Source of the DNA: Sphingomonas sp. BK345
Lineage (GTDB): Bacteria; Pseudomonadota; Alphaproteobacteria; Sphingomonadales; Sphingomonadaceae
Direction: 5' to 3'
Assembly: GCF_014193845.1 (NCBI RefSeq)
Contig: NZ_JACHZX010000003.1
Coordinates: forward strand, 124,001-188,000
Length of the DNA: 64,000 nucleotides
This document shows, one piece after another, positions 50,167-59,501 of this stretch (position 1 is its first letter; each line of letters starts with the position of its first letter). The notes below the pieces were generated by a model, which was given only the letters and a program-made list of their open reading frames with translations, did not search any database and had not been told where the DNA came from. The translations under genes were made by a program, and so were the position numbers.

Positions 50167-50982
50167 TCACGCGAGCAGCAGGTCGCGCAGTTCGTCGTCG
50201 CGCTCGCGCGGCGGCGCGGCGCCGAAGAACAGCTCGAAGGCGAGCGCGGCCTGGCCGATCAGCATCTCCAGCCCATCGACCGTATCGAGCCCGCGCGCCC
50301 GCGCGGCGGCGAGCAGCGGGGTCTCCAGTGGTGCGTAGACGATGTCGTAGACAATCGCGTCCTCGGGCAGCGGGTCCAGGTCGAGCGTCAGCGGCGGCTG
50401 GCCGGCCATGCCGAGCGCACTGGTATTGACCAGCAGCGCGGTGTCGGGGCGCAGCCGCGCCTCAAGCGGCAGTGCGTCGCCCTTCAGACCGAAGCCGGCG
50501 AGCAGCGCGGCGGCCTTGAGCGGGGTACGATTGAGCAGGGTCACCCGCCCTGCCCCTACCTTGGACAGGGCGAACAATACCGCGCGCGCCGCACCGCCCG
50601 CGCCAACCACCGTCACCGGCGCGCCTGCGAGATCGAGGTCGGCGATCGGCGAGAGGAATCCCGCGGCGTCGGTGTTGGTCGCGGCGAGCGCTCCCGACTG
50701 GTCGCGAAACACGGTGTTGGCGGCGCCGATCGAGCCGCGCACCCCGCCGGGATCGGGCACATGGTCGAGCGCCGCCACCTTGTGCGGCACGGTGACGTTG
50801 CAGCCGCGCCAGTGGGGATCGCGCGCGCGGGCCGCGAAGAAGCGGCCGAGATCGTCCGCGACCACCTGCTCGGCACGATAGTCGCCGGCGATCCCCAGCG
50901 CCTCCAGCCAGAAACGGTGGATCAGCGGTGACTTGGAGTGAGCGATCGGGTCGCCGATCACCTCGGCATAGGGTGTCGTCAC
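50167..50982 (-). CDS. aroE: Shikimate dehydrogenase
   Basis: 271 residues from a GTG whose last bases overlap the maf stop (GTGA). The substrate-binding block is IGDPIAHSKSPLIH, the catalytic lysine lies in NVTVPHK, and the NADP-binding motif is VVGAGGAARAVLFAL, followed by LLNRT. It reduces 3-dehydroshikimate to shikimate in aromatic amino acid synthesis. The gene sits in the conserved ppsR-maf-aroE-coaE-dnaQ block. Confidence 0.95.
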   Translation of the reverse strand: MTTPYAEVIGDPIAHSKSPLIHRFWLEALGIAGDYRAEQVVADDLGRFFAARARDPHWRGCNVTVPHKVAALDHVPDPGGVRGSIGAANTVFRDQSGALAATNTDAAGFLSPIADLDLAGAPVTVVGAGGAARAVLFALSKVGAGRVTLLNRTPLKAAALLAGFGLKGDALPLEARLRPDTALLVNTSALGMAGQPPLTLDLDPLPEDAIVYDIVYAPLETPLLAAARARGLDTVDGLEMLIGQAALAFELFFGAAPPRERDDELRDLLLA

Positions 50983-51566
50983 GTCGGTAGCACCTCGCGC
51001 GTGCGGAGATAGTCGAGCACCGGCAGCAGCGGCATGCCGAGGACGGTGAACTGGCTGCCTGACACCTTGGCGAAGAGCTGCACGCCCGGTCCCTCGATGC
51101 GGTAGCAGCCGACACAGCCGGCGATCGCGGGCCATTCGGCGTCGAGGTAGGTCTCGATGAACGCGTCGGACAGCCGCCGTACGATGATCCGCGCGGCGTC
51201 GACCACGCGCCACACCGGCCGGCCGTTCTCCGCGACCACCGCGGCGCTGACCAGATCGTGGTGGCGCCCCGACATGCGGCGGAGATGATCGCGCGCCTCG
51301 TCGCGTGAGGTCGGCTTGTCGAGCACGCTGCCGTCGTCGAGCACCGCGAGACTGTCGGAACCCAGCACCAGCGCGCCGGGGTGACGGGCGGAGACCTTCA
51401 GCGCCTTCAATTCGGCGAGCGCGTCGGCGAGGTCGCGCGGGCGCGCCCCCGCCATCGCCGCCTTAAGCGCGGCCTCGTCGGCGTACGCCGGCTCGGCGGT
51501 GAAGGGGACGCCAGCGGCGGACAGCATGGCGGTGCGCGAGGCGCTCTGCGAGGCGAGGATCAGCAT
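50979..51566 (-). CDS. maf: Maf nucleoside triphosphate pyrophosphatase
   Basis: 195 residues. LILASQSASRTAMLSAAGVPF is the N-terminal Maf signature, LVLGSDSLAVLDDGSVLDKPTSRDEA carries the metal-binding acidic residues, and YLDAEWPAIAGCVGCYRIEGPG is the C-terminal block. Maf proteins hydrolyse non-canonical or canonical nucleoside triphosphates and are linked to division arrest. It starts 5 bp after the ppsR stop and overlaps aroE. Confidence 0.94.
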   Translation of the reverse strand: MLILASQSASRTAMLSAAGVPFTAEPAYADEAALKAAMAGARPRDLADALAELKALKVSARHPGALVLGSDSLAVLDDGSVLDKPTSRDEARDHLRRMSGRHHDLVSAAVVAENGRPVWRVVDAARIIVRRLSDAFIETYLDAEWPAIAGCVGCYRIEGPGVQLFAKVSGSQFTVLGMPLLPVLDYLRTREVLPT

Positions 51567-51571
51567 GTCGG

Positions 51572-52402
51572 TCAGTCCGTGGTGCGCGTGGCGGTGCCGC
51601 GGCGCTCGTTGACCAACGCGATGATCGCCGCCGCGGTCTCCTCGATCGAGCGTCGCGTGACGTCGATCACGGGCCAGCCATTGTCGGCGAAGATGCGCCG
51701 CGCGAAGGCGATCTCGCGCGCCACCGCGTCCTGGTCGACATAGTCGGTCTCGGGCGCCTGGTTGAGCGAGAGCAGCCGGTTGCGCCGCACCTGGATCAGT
51801 CGGTCGGCGCTGGTGGTCAGCCCCACCACCAAGGGATAGTCGAGCGCGAACAGCGAGGCAGGCGGCGGGCTCTCCACCACGATCGGGATATTGGCGGTCT
51901 TGTAGCCGCGGTTGGCAAGATAGATCGAGGTCGGCGTCTTGGACGAGCGGCTCACCCCGGCGAGGACGATATCGGCCTCCTCCCAGTCCTCGTGCGCGAT
52001 CCCGTCGTCGTGCGCGATGGTGAACTGGATCGCGTCGACGCGCGCGAAATAGGCGGCGTCGAGCACGTGCTGACGGCCCGGGCGCGCCTTGGCCTGCTGG
52101 CCGAGCAGCATCGACAGCGCGTCGTTGACCGGGTCGAGCGGCGCCACCGTCGGCAGGCCCAGCGCGCGGCAGCGATTCTCCAGCGCGGCGCGGGTCACCG
52201 GGTTCACCAGCGTGAACACCACCAGCCCGGGATTCTGTGCGATCTCCTGGAGGATGCGGTCGAGGTGCATCTCGGTGCGCACCATCGGCCAGAAGTGCCG
52301 CACCGTCTCGACGTCGTCATATTGCGCCAGCGCCGCCTTGGCGATGTTCTCCAGCGTCTCGCCGGTGGAATCGGAGAGCAGATGGAGGTGGAGGCGCACC
52401 AT
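51572..52402 (-). CDS. ppsR: Pyruvate, phosphate dikinase / PEP synthase regulatory protein
   Basis: 276 residues from the ATG at 52402. LHLLSDSTGETLENIAKAAL at the N-terminus and the P-loop-like GVSRSSKTPTSIYLANRGYK (about 150-170) are the DUF299 signatures. This bifunctional kinase/phosphorylase uses ADP to inactivate, and phosphate to reactivate, its target dikinase. The longer upstream frame passes through the putative origin and was rejected. It is the first gene left of the origin, reading away from it. Confidence 0.93.
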   Translation of the reverse strand: MVRLHLHLLSDSTGETLENIAKAALAQYDDVETVRHFWPMVRTEMHLDRILQEIAQNPGLVVFTLVNPVTRAALENRCRALGLPTVAPLDPVNDALSMLLGQQAKARPGRQHVLDAAYFARVDAIQFTIAHDDGIAHEDWEEADIVLAGVSRSSKTPTSIYLANRGYKTANIPIVVESPPPASLFALDYPLVVGLTTSADRLIQVRRNRLLSLNQAPETDYVDQDAVAREIAFARRIFADNGWPVIDVTRRSIEETAAAIIALVNERRGTATRTTD

Positions 52403-52722
52403 CCTCAGCCGCCTGGGGATCGAACTGTGGACAACATGGTGACGGGCGCTAGCGCAACTCGCTCGCGCCGCCAAGCGAGCGCGGCGGCGGTGGATGAATC
52501 CGATTCCATCCACAATCTCGTCCGCAGCCGCGATGTTCCTCCACAGCCTGTGGATAGCGGGGACGAGGCGTGCCGAATCGCTGACGCCGCGTCGGTCTCG
52601 CGCGGTCAAGCTGTTGGCATTTCCGGTGACGGCGGATTAAGCCACCGCAACCCACGCGCCATCCGCATCAACAACCTTCTTCGAGATTCTATTATCTGAA
52701 GGGGGCGAGGACGATCTCACCC
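52403..52722. other. oriC: Putative chromosomal origin of replication (oriC)
   Basis: The 320-bp non-coding gap between divergent ppsR and hemE contains at least five DnaA-box-like 9-mers within 132 bp. TGTGGACAA (52426-52434) and TGTGGATAG (52549-52557) each differ by one base from TGTGGATAA. GGTGGATGA (52489-52497), CCATCCACA (52506-52514) and TCCTCCACA (52537-52545) each differ by two. The middle pair forms a near-perfect inverted repeat at 52490-52513. Four GANTC methylation sites are also present. The right side (about 52675-52700) is AT-richer (ATTCTATTATCTGAA), suiting an unwinding element. In Caulobacter the origin abuts hemE, and genes on both sides here point away from this gap. Confidence 0.75.
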
Positions 52723-53763
52723 GTGCCCACTCCCGCGATCGAGACCATCAAACCGCTGTTGCGCACGCTGCGCGGCGAGCGACAGGACAGACCGCCGCTG
52801 TGGCTGATGCGCCAGGCCGGGCGCTACCTCCCCGAATATCGCGCTCTGCGGGCCGAGAAGGGCGGCTTCCTCGCGCTCGCGACCGATCCGGAGGCCGCGG
52901 CCGAAGTGACACTTCAGCCGATTCGCCGTTTCGGCTTCGACGGGGCGATCCTCTTCTCCGACATCCTGATGGTGCCCTGGGCGCTCGGACAGGAGCTCAG
53001 CTTCGGTGCCGGCGAGGGGCCGCGGCTCGCGCCCGCGCTGGTCGACGCCACCTTGGGCTCGCTCGCGGCGGCACCGGCGCGGCTCGTCCCGGTCTACGCG
53101 ACAGTGCGCCGCGTTGCCGCGCAACTGTCGCCCGCGACCACTTTCCTCGGGTTCGCCGGCTCACCCTGGACGGTGGCGACCTACATGGTCGCGGGCCAGG
53201 GCAGCCGCGATCAGGAAGAGACCCGGCTGTTCGCCTATCGCGACCCCGCGGCCTTCACCGCGATCATCGACGCGGTGGTCGCGCTCACGATCGACTATCT
53301 CGCCGCGCAGCTCGACGCCGGGGTCGAGGCAGTGCAGCTGTTCGACAGCTGGGCGGGCAGCCTCTCGCCCGAACAGTTCGAGCGTTGGGTGATCGCACCC
53401 AACCGCGCCGTCGTAGACGGCCTGCGCGCGCGGCGGCCGAACGCGACGATCATCGGCTTTCCCAAGGGCGCGGGCGGCAAGCTCCCGGCCTATGCCGCGG
53501 GCACCGCGGTCGACGCGATCGGGCTCGACGAGACGGTCGACCCGGCCTGGGCCGACCGCGTGCTGCCGCCCGGGTTGCCGGTGCAGGGCAACCTCGACCC
53601 GCTCGCGCTGCGCGTCGGCGGCGCCGCGCTCGACCGCGGGATCGACCGCGTGCTCGCCGCCTTTCCCGAGCGGCCCCACGTGTTCAACCTGGGCCACGGC
53701 ATCGGCCAGCACACGCCGGTGGCGCACGTGGAGCATCTGGTCGCGCGCGTCCGCGGCGCGTAA
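52723..53763 (+). CDS. hemE: Uroporphyrinogen decarboxylase
   Basis: 346 residues from a GTG start. RPPLWLMRQAGRYLPEYRALR is the N-terminal signature, FDGAILFSDILMVPWALG and the second signature GFAGSPWTVATYMVAG follow, and FNLGHGIGQHTPVAHVEHLV closes the protein. The invariant catalytic aspartate is in LFSDIL. It removes four acetate carboxyl groups from uroporphyrinogen III to make coproporphyrinogen III. Directly adjacent to the putative origin and followed 9 bp later by hemJ. Confidence 0.97.
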   Translation: MPTPAIETIKPLLRTLRGERQDRPPLWLMRQAGRYLPEYRALRAEKGGFLALATDPEAAAEVTLQPIRRFGFDGAILFSDILMVPWALGQELSFGAGEGPRLAPALVDATLGSLAAAPARLVPVYATVRRVAAQLSPATTFLGFAGSPWTVATYMVAGQGSRDQEETRLFAYRDPAAFTAIIDAVVALTIDYLAAQLDAGVEAVQLFDSWAGSLSPEQFERWVIAPNRAVVDGLRARRPNATIIGFPKGAGGKLPAYAAGTAVDAIGLDETVDPAWADRVLPPGLPVQGNLDPLALRVGGAALDRGIDRVLAAFPERPHVFNLGHGIGQHTPVAHVEHLVARVRGA

Positions 53764-53772
53764 GGGCGAGGC

Positions 53773-54234
53773 ATGAACATGGCGGGTTTTCTCGGCGCGA
53801 CCTATGATTGGGTGAAGGCGGCGCACCTCATCTTCGTGATCTTCTGGATGGCGGGAATGTTCATGCTGCCGCGCTATCTCGTCTACCATCAGGAGGGTCT
53901 CGCCGATCCGGCCGAGTCGACGCGATGGGTCGAGCGCGAGGGCAAGCTGCGCGCAATCATCCTTACCCCGGCGATGATCCTGGTGTGGGTGCTCGGCATC
54001 GCGCTCGCGCTCAACGCCGGCATCGCCGACGGTACGCCGGGGCTCGGCTGGCTTCACGCCAAGATCGCGCTGGTCGTACTGCTGTCGGGCTATCACGGCT
54101 GGGCGGTGGGCTATGCGCGCAAGCTCGCCGCGGGTCGTGCCACGCTCTCCAACCGCGCGCTGCGGCTGGTCAACGAGGTACCCGCGATCGCCGCGGTGCT
54201 GATCGTCATCCTGGTGATCGTGAAGCCGTTCTGA
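53773..54234 (+). CDS. hemJ: Protoporphyrinogen oxidase HemJ (UPF0093)
   Basis: 153 residues with four transmembrane helices. WVKAAHLIFVIFWMAGMFMLPRYLVYH at the N-terminus, including the first conserved histidine, and LGWLHAKIALVVLLSGYHGW with the second one are HemJ landmarks. HemJ oxidises protoporphyrinogen IX to protoporphyrin IX in bacteria without HemG or HemY. It is the next-to-last haem step and sits 9 bp after hemE, forming a haem operon by the origin. Confidence 0.92.
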   Translation: MNMAGFLGATYDWVKAAHLIFVIFWMAGMFMLPRYLVYHQEGLADPAESTRWVEREGKLRAIILTPAMILVWVLGIALALNAGIADGTPGLGWLHAKIALVVLLSGYHGWAVGYARKLAAGRATLSNRALRLVNEVPAIAAVLIVILVIVKPF

Positions 54235-54392
54235 GCCGCGCGCGCCGGCTTGACTAAGCCGCGCCCGACTCTTACCTCGCGGCTACGGCGCGACCGGTCC
54301 CGGTCTCCCGCCTCCTCTACAGCTTCGTATCTCGAGCGTATTCTTCGCCGACCGAGCTTCCCCCCACTCCCGAGCACATCGGACACGTCTAC

Positions 54393-55649
<1,257 letters not shown>

Positions 55650-55788
55650 ACCGCCCCCGCGCTCGCCGCCTTCAGCGGCGGGCGTGACAGGCGGTTGGGA
55701 GCGCCGGCGGGTCAGCAGTCGGTAACTTTTCGCGGGCGGTGCGTTGGTTCAACGTGCCGCCCGCTCGTATCTTCAGGGGAGTGACGTC

Positions 55789-56520
55789 GTGAGCCTGATC
55801 GCCATGCTGGCCGCCGCGGGGGCGGCCGTCGCACCGCAAGGACCCGGCTCGCTCGGCGACATCTGGCAGCATATCGTCGCCGACTTCTCGAACCTGAGCG
55901 ACCCGGCCGCGCTGGCCGCCTTCGGCTCGGTGCTGATGATCGACCTGGTGCTGGCGGGCGACAATGCGATCGTGGTCGGCGCGCTGGCCGCCGGCCTGCC
56001 CTCTGATCAGCGCAAGAAGGTGATCCTGATCGGCATCGGCGCCGCGCTGGTGCTGCGCATCTTCTTCGCGCTGATCGTCACCTGGCTGATGGGGATCGTC
56101 GGGCTGATCTTCGCCGGCGGCCTGCTGCTGCTGTGGGTGAGCTGGAAGTTCTGGCGCGAGATCCGCGCCGGCGGCCACCAGCCGGACGCCGAGGGCAACG
56201 GCGACGCCGCCGTCGCGCCCGCGCGCAGCTTCGTCGGCGCGGCCTGGGCGGTGGCGGTGGCGGACGTGTCGATGAGCCTCGACAACGTGCTCGCCGTGGC
56301 GGGCGCGGCGCGCGAGCATCCCGGCATCCTCGTCGTCGGCCTGCTGCTGTCGGTCGCGCTGATGGGGCTGGCGGCGAACTTCATCGCGCGGATCATCGAT
56401 CGCTACCGTTGGATCGCCTATGTCGGCCTGGCCGTCATCCTCTTCGTCGCGGGCAAGATGATCTACGAGGGCTGGGTCGGCGCCGAGAACACACCGGGCA
56501 TCGCCTCGCTGCTCGGCTAG
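55789..56520 (+). CDS. TerC family integral membrane protein
   Basis: 243 residues from a GTG at 55789 (GGGGAG is about 8 bp upstream); an ATG at 55804 is possible. About seven helices are predicted. VLMIDLVLAGDNAIVVGALAAGLPSDQRKK (about 47-76) and VAVADVSMSLDNVLAVAGAA (about 159-178) are the two TerC acidic motifs (D-N-A and D-N-V) thought to bind metal. TerC members export manganese and metallate exoenzymes during secretion, or act in tellurite resistance; the former is more likely outside a ter cluster. The gap from rho is about 140 bp. Confidence 0.85.
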   Translation: MSLIAMLAAAGAAVAPQGPGSLGDIWQHIVADFSNLSDPAALAAFGSVLMIDLVLAGDNAIVVGALAAGLPSDQRKKVILIGIGAALVLRIFFALIVTWLMGIVGLIFAGGLLLLWVSWKFWREIRAGGHQPDAEGNGDAAVAPARSFVGAAWAVAVADVSMSLDNVLAVAGAAREHPGILVVGLLLSVALMGLAANFIARIIDRYRWIAYVGLAVILFVAGKMIYEGWVGAENTPGIASLLG

Positions 56521-56593
56521 TCGTATGGCGCCGGGTTCACGGCGCGTTCAACGCCTCCGCGGCACCATGGGCCTGTCTGACAACGGAGTGACG

Positions 56594-57202
56594 ATGCGTA
56601 CTTTCCTCGTGCCGCTGACCGCGATCGCGATGGTCGCCGCACCGGCCGCCGCGCAGGGCAACGATCTCGCCGCGGTGCAACGTTTCCTGGCCGCGGCGGA
56701 AACGATGACAGCCAATTTCAGCCAGACCGACCGCAACGGTCGCGTGCTGACCGGCGTGCTGACGCTCAAGAAGCCGGGCAAGATCCGCTTCCAATATGAG
56801 AAGGGCGTGCCGCTGCTCATCGTGAGCGATGGCAAGGCGTTCACCTTCATCGATTATTCGGTGAAGCAGGTGCAGCGCTGGCCGATCGGCAACTCGCCCC
56901 TCGGCGTGCTGATCGATCCCAGCCGCGATATCTCACGCTATGCCAAGGTCGTGCCGTCGCCCAACCCCGACGTGCTCTCGGTGGAAGCGAACGACCCCAA
57001 GCATCCCGAGTTCGGGCGGATCACGATGGTGTTCGCGCGCGACGCCGCCGCGCCGGCGGGGCTGATGCTGCAGGGCTGGGTCGCGCTCGACAGCCAGGGC
57101 AATCGCACGACGATCCGGCTGAGCGGACAGAAGTTCAACGCGCCGGTGAGCGACAGCGCGTTCCGCTGGACCGACCCGCGCCGCCAGGGTCGCAGCGGCT
57201 GA
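56594..57202 (+). CDS. lolA: Outer-membrane lipoprotein carrier protein LolA
   Basis: 202 residues from the ATG at 56594 with a signal peptide (about 1-20, ending in AAPAAA). The LolA fold is represented by ETMTANFSQTDRNGRVLTGVLTLKKPGKIRFQYEKGVPLLIVSDGKAFTFID (about 34-85) and a C-terminal LSGQKFNAPVSDSAFRW. It shuttles lipoproteins from LolCDE to the outer membrane. CGGAG just upstream serves as ribosome binding site. No ftsK or serS lies adjacent, although the ftsK gene is 3.6 kb further on. Confidence 0.88.
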   Translation: MRTFLVPLTAIAMVAAPAAAQGNDLAAVQRFLAAAETMTANFSQTDRNGRVLTGVLTLKKPGKIRFQYEKGVPLLIVSDGKAFTFIDYSVKQVQRWPIGNSPLGVLIDPSRDISRYAKVVPSPNPDVLSVEANDPKHPEFGRITMVFARDAAAPAGLMLQGWVALDSQGNRTTIRLSGQKFNAPVSDSAFRWTDPRRQGRSG

Positions 57203-57258
57203 CAAATTTCTACAATCCGTTCATCTGACTGACAGCTTAATTGTCCTAAATAAGGGTT

Positions 57259-57371
57259 GTGGGGGCGGACGCCTCGGGGATTTTCCCCCTGTTGCCCTGA
57301 GCCCTTCTCCCCCGCTTGCGTGATGAACGCTGTGTCGGCCCTCGCTCCATGCCCCCGGAGCGGGGGCCTTT
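57259..57371 (+). ncRNA. Candidate structured RNA between lolA and xth
   Basis: A 214-bp gap with strong internal pairing. GTGGGGG (57259-57265) can pair with CCCCCGC (57309-57315), and inside it CTCGGG (57273-57278) pairs with CCCTGAG (57295-57301), making a rod with a central internal loop. A terminator-like GC hairpin, GCCCCCG (57351-57357) with CGGGGGC (57361-57367), follows and ends in CTTTC. Upstream, CTGACA (57229-57234) followed 16 bp later by TAAGGG could be a promoter. The overall shape recalls 6S-type RNAs, but this is conjecture. It could instead be an xth leader. Confidence 0.35.
57351..57371 (+). terminator. GC-rich terminator-like hairpin
   Basis: A 7-bp perfect stem, GCCCCCG-GAG-CGGGGGC, is followed by CTTTC, with GCTCC/GGAGC offering an alternative pairing. 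It would end a short transcript before xth. Confidence 0.5.
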
Positions 57372-57416
57372 CACGTTCCGGCCGGCGAGGTGTTTGCGCG
57401 ACGCGATCGACCGCCT

Positions 57417-58211
57417 ATGTCGCGCGGCGTGAAGATCGTCTCCTGGAACATCAACTCGGTCCGCTTCCGCCTCGACATCGTCGAGCGCTTCCTGCGTGAG
57501 GCCGCCCCCGACATCCTGTGCCTGCAGGAGACCAAGGTGATCGACGCCGATTTCCCAGTCGCTGGATTTCACGCGCTCGGCTACGACCATGTCCTGCTCA
57601 ACGGGCAGCGCATGCACCACGGCGTCGCGATCATCAGCCGCGTGCCGATCGAGGCGGACGAGCGGCTAGACTGGCAGGCCAATCGCGAGGCGCGGCACCT
57701 CGGCGTGCAGCTGCCTGGCGGGGTGCGGCTTGAGAACGTCTATGTTCCGGCCGGCGGCGACGTTCCCGACCGCGAGGTCAATCCGAAGTTCGGGCAGAAG
57801 CTCGACTTCGTCGAGCGCATGACGCGCTGGTCCGAGACGCTCGACGTGCCCACCATCCTCACCGGCGACTTCAACATCGCGCCGCTGCCGAGTGACGTGT
57901 GGAGCCATAAGGCGCTGCTCAAGGTGGTAAGTCACACGCCGATCGAGGTCGAGGCACTCGAGCGGCTGCGCGAGTCGAACGACTGGGTCGATCTCGGCCG
58001 CCACTTCCATCCCGCCCCGGCCCGGCTGCACACCTGGTGGAGCTATCGCTCGCCCGACTGGACCAAGAACGACCGCGGCCGCCGGCTCGACCATATGTGG
58101 GCCACCGCCGACGTCGCGCGCACCGCCACGGCGCACACTGTCTTCGAGCCGTGCCGCAGCTGGCTCAAGCCGAGCGACCACGTCCCGATCATGACCGAGT
58201 TCGCTTGGTGA
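57417..58211 (+). CDS. xth: Exodeoxyribonuclease III
   Basis: 264 residues from the ATG at 57417. KIVSWNINSVRFRLDIVERFL is the N-terminal signature, CLQETKVIDADFPV carries the metal-binding glutamate, GDFNIAPLPSDVW and the C-terminal RLDHMWATADV and SDHVPIMTEF complete the family. The enzyme is an AP endonuclease and 3'-5' exonuclease of base-excision repair. The stop overlaps the ribA start (GTGA). The ATG is close to the terminator hairpin, so its own promoter must lie between 57371 and 57416 or upstream of the hairpin. Confidence 0.93.
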   Translation: MSRGVKIVSWNINSVRFRLDIVERFLREAAPDILCLQETKVIDADFPVAGFHALGYDHVLLNGQRMHHGVAIISRVPIEADERLDWQANREARHLGVQLPGGVRLENVYVPAGGDVPDREVNPKFGQKLDFVERMTRWSETLDVPTILTGDFNIAPLPSDVWSHKALLKVVSHTPIEVEALERLRESNDWVDLGRHFHPAPARLHTWWSYRSPDWTKNDRGRRLDHMWATADVARTATAHTVFEPCRSWLKPSDHVPIMTEFAW

Positions 58212-59281
58212 GCCAGGCCAGCGCCGACCCGCGCGACGCCGCACGCGCGATCGACGCGATGCGGCGTGGGTGGCCGATCGCGCTCCACGCGCCGGGCGAG
58301 CCGCCGCTGGTGCTGCTCGCGATAGAGACCGCCGACGCCGCGCGGCTCGCCGCCTTCGCGCCCGACGAGGACTATGCCGTGCTGATCTCAGCCGGGCGGG
58401 CGGAGACGCTGACGCTGACCAACCAGCGCGCCGCCGCAGCGCCAGACCAGCCGGTGCTGATCGAGCGAGCGCCGTGGTTCGACATGGCGCTCGCCACCGC
58501 GCTGGCCGACCCGCAGCTCGATCTCGCCACCCCGCTCAAGGGGCCGTTCCGCACCGCCGCGCTCGCGAGCCCCGTCGCGGGCGCCGCGGCGCTGCGGCTG
58601 GCGCGGGTGGCCGGGCTGCTCCCCGCCTTCTTCACCGGCGGGGTCGAGCCAGCGGTGGCGATCGACGTCGCCGCGGTCGACGCGCACGAGGATGCGACCC
58701 GCCTCTCGATCGCGGTGCGCGCTCGGCTGCCGGTGGCGCAGGCCGAGGACGCCGAGATCGTCGCCTTCCGCTCGCCCGAGAGCGCCGACGAGCATGTTGC
58801 ATTGCTGATCGGCCAGCCGAGCGGCGCACCGCCGCTGGTGCGGCTGCACAGCGAATGCCTGACCGGCGACGTGCTCGGGAGCCTGAAGTGCGACTGCGGT
58901 CCTCAGCTGGATGCTGCGATCCACCGCATCCGTGACGCCGGCTGGGGCATCCTGCTCTACCTGCGACAGGAGGGGCGCGGCATCGGGCTGGTCAACAAGC
59001 TTCGCGCCTATGCGCTGCAGGATCAGGGCTATGACACGGTCGACGCCAACACGCGGCTCGGCTTCGCGGTGGACGCGCGCGACTTCGGCGTGGCGGCGCG
59101 GATGCTGGTGCTGCTCGGACAGGAGCGCGTGCGCTTGCTGACGAATAATCCGGCGAAGGTTGCGGGGCTCGAGGCGGCGGGGGTGAGCGTGGTGGAGCGG
59201 GTGCCGCACGCACTGCCCGCCAACCCGCACAACGCGCGCTATCTCGCGACCAAGCGCGATCGGACCGGGCATCAGTTCTGA
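58208..59281 (+). CDS. ribA: GTP cyclohydrolase II, RibA, with N-terminal extension
   Basis: 357 residues from a GTG overlapping the xth stop by 4 bp. The catalytic RibA domain covers about 165-357: the zinc motif SECLTGDVLGSLKCDCGPQL, LRQEGRGIGLVNKLRAYALQDQGYDTVDAN and LLTNNPAKVAGLEAAG. The first 160 or so residues are a variable extension (AARAIDAMRRGWPIALHAPG) that occupies the place of the RibB domain in bifunctional RibBA but shows no intact RibB active site. It opens the imidazole ring of GTP, the first step of riboflavin synthesis. Confidence 0.92.
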   Translation: MSQASADPRDAARAIDAMRRGWPIALHAPGEPPLVLLAIETADAARLAAFAPDEDYAVLISAGRAETLTLTNQRAAAAPDQPVLIERAPWFDMALATALADPQLDLATPLKGPFRTAALASPVAGAAALRLARVAGLLPAFFTGGVEPAVAIDVAAVDAHEDATRLSIAVRARLPVAQAEDAEIVAFRSPESADEHVALLIGQPSGAPPLVRLHSECLTGDVLGSLKCDCGPQLDAAIHRIRDAGWGILLYLRQEGRGIGLVNKLRAYALQDQGYDTVDANTRLGFAVDARDFGVAARMLVLLGQERVRLLTNNPAKVAGLEAAGVSVVERVPHALPANPHNARYLATKRDRTGHQF

Positions 59282-59307
59282 CGGTGTAGGGTGCGTTCAA
59301 GTTGATT

Positions 59308-59484
59308 CACGCGAGGACGCGAAGAGGAATTAGGTGTTCGCACGCGGAGGCGCGGAGGCGCAGAGAGGTCACGCCCGGCCGCGCAGCGGCCAGACCGACA
59401 CCATAGGTTGATGGTCAGGTTGCGTTGACGCGCGAGGCAGCTCCGCGCCTCCGCGTGAACCAATCTCCTTCGCGTCTTCGCATG
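59308..59484. repeat. Long imperfect inverted repeat in the ribA/UbiH convergent gap
   Basis: The inner arms ACGCGGAGGCGCGGAG (59342-59357) and CTCCGCGCCTCCGCGT (59441-59456) match exactly. The outer arms, GCGAGGACGCGAAG on the left and CTTCGCGTCTTCGCAT on the right, match with gaps, giving arms of about 48 bp. The sequence differs from the GTCATCCC families. Confidence 0.8.
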
Positions 59485-59501
59485 AGCCGATCAGCAGCCG
59501 C

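Noticed and set aside
52636..52650. TTAA near the putative origin as a possible CtrA site
   Set aside because: The second TTAA half-site at a spacing of 7 is missing.
54250..54277. TTGACT followed 16 bp later by TTACCT upstream of rho
   Set aside because: The -10 match is poor and several similar pairs occur in the gap, so no promoter was called.
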